NCBI RefSeq assembly: GCF_013377015.1
Contig: NZ_JACABA010000005.1
Coordinates: 186,001 to 250,000 of the forward strand
Length of the DNA: 64,000 nt
DNA from: Rhodopseudomonas sp.
Lineage (GTDB): Bacteria; Pseudomonadota; Alphaproteobacteria; Rhizobiales; Xanthobacteraceae
Direction of reading: 5' to 3'
This document shows positions 61,869 through 64,000 of this stretch, piece after piece (the stretch's first letter is position 1; each line of letters begins with the position of its first letter). A model generated the notes under the pieces. The model saw only the letters and a list, made by a program, of their open reading frames with translations. It was not told the DNA's origin and ran no database searches. The position numbers and the translations under genes were made by a program.

Positions 61869-64000
61869 TTACGCGTTGCCGGGAATGGCGTGCCAGACCC
61901 GGTCCGGCGTCGCCGGCATTTCCAGCTTGTTGTTGCCGATCGCGTCGGTGATGGCGTTGATCACCGCCGCCGAGGCGCCAATCGCGCCGGCCTCGCCGCA
62001 GCCCTTGACCCCGAGCGGATTGCCCGGGCACAGCGTCGTGGTGTGCGACAGCTTGAACGACGGGACGTCGTCGGCGCGCGGCATCGCGTAGTCCATGAAC
62101 GACGCGGTGACGAGCTGGCCGGTGTCGTCATAGACCGCGGCTTCCAGGATCGCCTGGCCGATGCCCTGAACGAGGCCGCCATGGACCTGGCCCTCGACGA
62201 TCATCGGGTTGATCAACCGGCCGAAATCGTCCACTGCGACGAAATTGACGAAGCTGGTCTTGCCGGTGCCGGGATCGACTTCGAGTTCGCAGATGTAGGA
62301 GCCCGCCGGGAAGGTGAAGTTAGTCGGGTCGTAGAATGCACCCTCCTTCAGGCCCGGCTCCATGCCGTCGGGCAGATTGTGCGCGGTGTAGGCGGCCAGC
62401 GCCACCATTGGCAGCGCGATCGACTTGTCGGTGCCGGTGACTTTGAACTCGCCGTTCTCGATCACGATGTCGCCTTCGGACGCCTCAAGCAGATGCGCGG
62501 CGATCTTCTTGGCCTTGGACTCGACCTTCTCCATTGCCTTGAAAATTGCCGACATGCCGACTGCGGCAGAGCGCGAACCGTAGGTGCCCATGCCGAACTG
62601 CACCTTGTCGGTGTCGCCGTGGACAATCGAGACCTGGCTGATCGGAATGCCGAGGCGGTCCGCGACCAGCTGCGCAAAGGTGGTTTCGTGACCCTGGCCG
62701 TGGCTGTGGCTGCCGGTCAAAATCTCGATGGTGCCGACCGGATTGACCCGGACCTCGGCGGATTCCCACAATCCGACGCCGGCGCCGAGCGAACCGACGG
62801 CTTTCGACGGCGCGATGCCGCAGGCCTCGATGTAGCAGGACATTCCCATGCCCCGCAGCTTGCCTTCGCTCTTGGCCTTCGCCTTGCGCGCCGGGAAGCC
62901 CGCATAGTCGGCCGCCTTCATGGCGGCGTCCAGCGAGGCGCCGAAATCGCCGACGTCATAGGCCATGATCACCGGGGTTTGGTGCGGGAAGCTGGTGATG
63001 AAGTTCTTGCGCCGCAATTCGGCCGGATCGACCTTGAGCTGCCGCGCCGCGGTTTCCATCAGCCGCTCCAGCAGGTAGCAGGCTTCCGGCCGGCCGGCGC
63101 CGCGATAGGCGTCGACCGGGGTCGAGTTGGTGTAGACGCCGATCACCTCGGCATGGATCGCCGGGATGTTGTACTGGCCCGACAACAGCGTGGCGTACAG
63201 ATAGGTCGGCACCGAGGACGAGAACAGCGACATATAGGCGCCGAAATTGGCGTGGGTCTTCACCCGCAGGCCCAGGATCTTGTTGTCCTTGTCGAACGCC
63301 ATTTCGGCCTTCGAGATATGGTCGCGACCGTGGGCGTCGGTGAGGAAGGCCTCGTTGCGGTCGCCGGTCCATTTCACCGGGCGGCGGACTTTCTTGGAGG
63401 CCCACAGCGCCACCATTTCTTCCGGATAGATGAAGATTTTCGAGCCGAAACCGCCGCCGACGTCTGGCGCCACCACCCGTAACTTGTTCTCCGGCGCGAC
63501 ATTGTAGAATGCCGACAGCACCAGCCGGGCGACATGCGGGTTCTGCGAGGTGGTGTAGAGGGTGAAATGTTCTTCGGCTTCATTGTATTCGGCCAGCGCC
63601 GCGCGCGGCTCCATCGCGTTCGGCACCAGCCGGTTGTTGACGAGCTCGAAGCTCACCACATTGGCGGCCTTGCTGAAGGCGTCCTTGACGGCCGCCTCGT
63701 CGCCGATCTCCCAGTCATAGACGATGTTGCCGGGGGCTTCCGGGTGCAGCTGCGGCGCGCCGGGCGCGATCGCCATCGAGATGTGGTGGGCGCTCGGCAG
63801 TTCCTCATAGTCGACCACCACGGCCTCGGCCGCGTCGCGGGCCTGGTTCTTGGTCTCGGCGATCACCACCGCGACCGCCTGGCCGACAAAGCGCACGGTT
63901 TCCGGCGCCATCGCTGGCCACGCGCCCATCTTCATCGCCGAGCCGTCCTTGGAGTGCACGGCCCAGCCGCAGATCAGATTGCCGATCTTGTCGTCGACGA
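61869..64000 (-). CDS. Form II CO dehydrogenase-like molybdenum hydroxylase large subunit, N-terminus outside the window
   Basis: The visible part, about 710 residues, is open through the right edge (reading VDDKIGNLICGWAVHSKDG at the border), so the true start lies beyond; roughly 90-100 residues are missing by comparison with the family. The active-site loop is DAYRGAGRPEACYLLERL, the form II (AYRGAGR) signature. Form II enzymes are named for similarity to CO dehydrogenase but their physiological substrate is mostly unknown. The catalytic-glutamate segment KGCGEAGAIGASAAV is intact. The FAD subunit follows 11 bases after the stop. Confidence 0.93.
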   Translation of the reverse strand, partial: VDDKIGNLICGWAVHSKDGSAMKMGAWPAMAPETVRFVGQAVAVVIAETKNQARDAAEAVVVDYEELPSAHHISMAIAPGAPQLHPEAPGNIVYDWEIGDEAAVKDAFSKAANVVSFELVNNRLVPNAMEPRAALAEYNEAEEHFTLYTTSQNPHVARLVLSAFYNVAPENKLRVVAPDVGGGFGSKIFIYPEEMVALWASKKVRRPVKWTGDRNEAFLTDAHGRDHISKAEMAFDKDNKILGLRVKTHANFGAYMSLFSSSVPTYLYATLLSGQYNIPAIHAEVIGVYTNSTPVDAYRGAGRPEACYLLERLMETAARQLKVDPAELRRKNFITSFPHQTPVIMAYDVGDFGASLDAAMKAADYAGFPARKAKAKSEGKLRGMGMSCYIEACGIAPSKAVGSLGAGVGLWESAEVRVNPVGTIEILTGSHSHGQGHETTFAQLVADRLGIPISQVSIVHGDTDKVQFGMGTYGSRSAAVGMSAIFKAMEKVESKAKKIAAHLLEASEGDIVIENGEFKVTGTDKSIALPMVALAAYTAHNLPDGMEPGLKEGAFYDPTNFTFPAGSYICELEVDPGTGKTSFVNFVAVDDFGRLINPMIVEGQVHGGLVQGIGQAILEAAVYDDTGQLVTASFMDYAMPRADDVPSFKLSHTTTLCPGNPLGVKGCGEAGAIGASAAVINAITDAIGNNKLEMPATPDRVWHAIPGNA

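Noticed and set aside
61890-63482. Plus-strand open frame of 530 codons opposite the form II large subunit
   Set aside because: Same codon-bias artefact; the minus strand encodes a complete molybdopterin-binding protein.
1-64000. tRNA, rRNA, CRISPR array, insertion sequence or prophage
   Set aside because: None recognised: no cloverleaf-like sequences with conserved T-loop, no regular spacer-repeat array and no transposase or integrase frame.

Overview
The window looks like a chromosomal segment of a high-GC alphaproteobacterium of the Nitrobacteraceae (Rhodopseudomonas/Bradyrhizobium/Afipia-Oligotropha group). This is inferred from the oligotroph-type form I CO dehydrogenase cluster, several branched-chain-type (Liv) ABC importers each wired to a catabolic operon, paired envelope caspase/OmpA genes, and a palindromic repeat of a kind common in this family. 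No tRNA, rRNA, CRISPR array, insertion sequence or phage gene was seen. Genes are closely packed with many 1-8 nt stop/start overlaps.

Layout. (1) 1-7711, minus strand: aerobic CO oxidation cluster in the order coxC-M-S-L-D-E-F (coxF cut by the left edge), with the form I active-site motif AYRCSFR and a possible LytTR operator between coxC and coxM. (2) 8092-12425, minus: a probable catabolic operon of flavin reductase, acyl-CoA-dehydrogenase-fold monooxygenase, RidA-like protein, Crp/Fnr regulator and amidase. It is transcribed away from a Liv-type importer at 12707-17825 whose last gene is an in-frame fusion of a hemerythrin (HHE) domain to the LivF ATPase. (3) 18081-20504: PEP synthase. 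(4) 20514-24309: GH4 glycosidase, clan GH-A-like glycosidase and glucokinase, a small glycoside-use cluster. (5) 24360-33562: TetR-type regulator, a three-subunit molybdenum hydroxylase with an atypical active-site loop, and a complete five-gene Liv importer. (6) 33676-44432: an orphan RND periplasmic adaptor, a membrane class III cyclase, an AsmA protein, a CRP-like regulator, an RND pump and its adaptor. (7) 44637-50663: a compact envelope locus OmpA - pseudo-caspase/TPR - small secreted protein - caspase - OmpA, all minus strand and all apparently exported; this is my main candidate for an undescribed system. (8) 51213-53177: an outer-membrane protein that seems to hold two beta-barrels in one chain. 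(9) 53345-59727: metallo-beta-lactamase-fold enzymes, a MarR regulator, a class A flavin monooxygenase, a DUF2783-like protein, homogentisate dioxygenase and maleylacetoacetate isomerase, i.e. aromatic degradation through homogentisate. (10) 59756-64000, minus: a class III CoA-transferase-like gene, then a form II Mo-hydroxylase (medium subunit and 5'-truncated large subunit).

Together the genes suggest a versatile chemolitho-/heterotroph that oxidises CO and takes up and hydroxylates several, probably aromatic or heterocyclic, compounds. Substrates of the two non-CO molybdenum hydroxylases, the two-component monooxygenase and the importers cannot be read from the sequence. All assignments rest on reading motifs and gene order; no database search was run.
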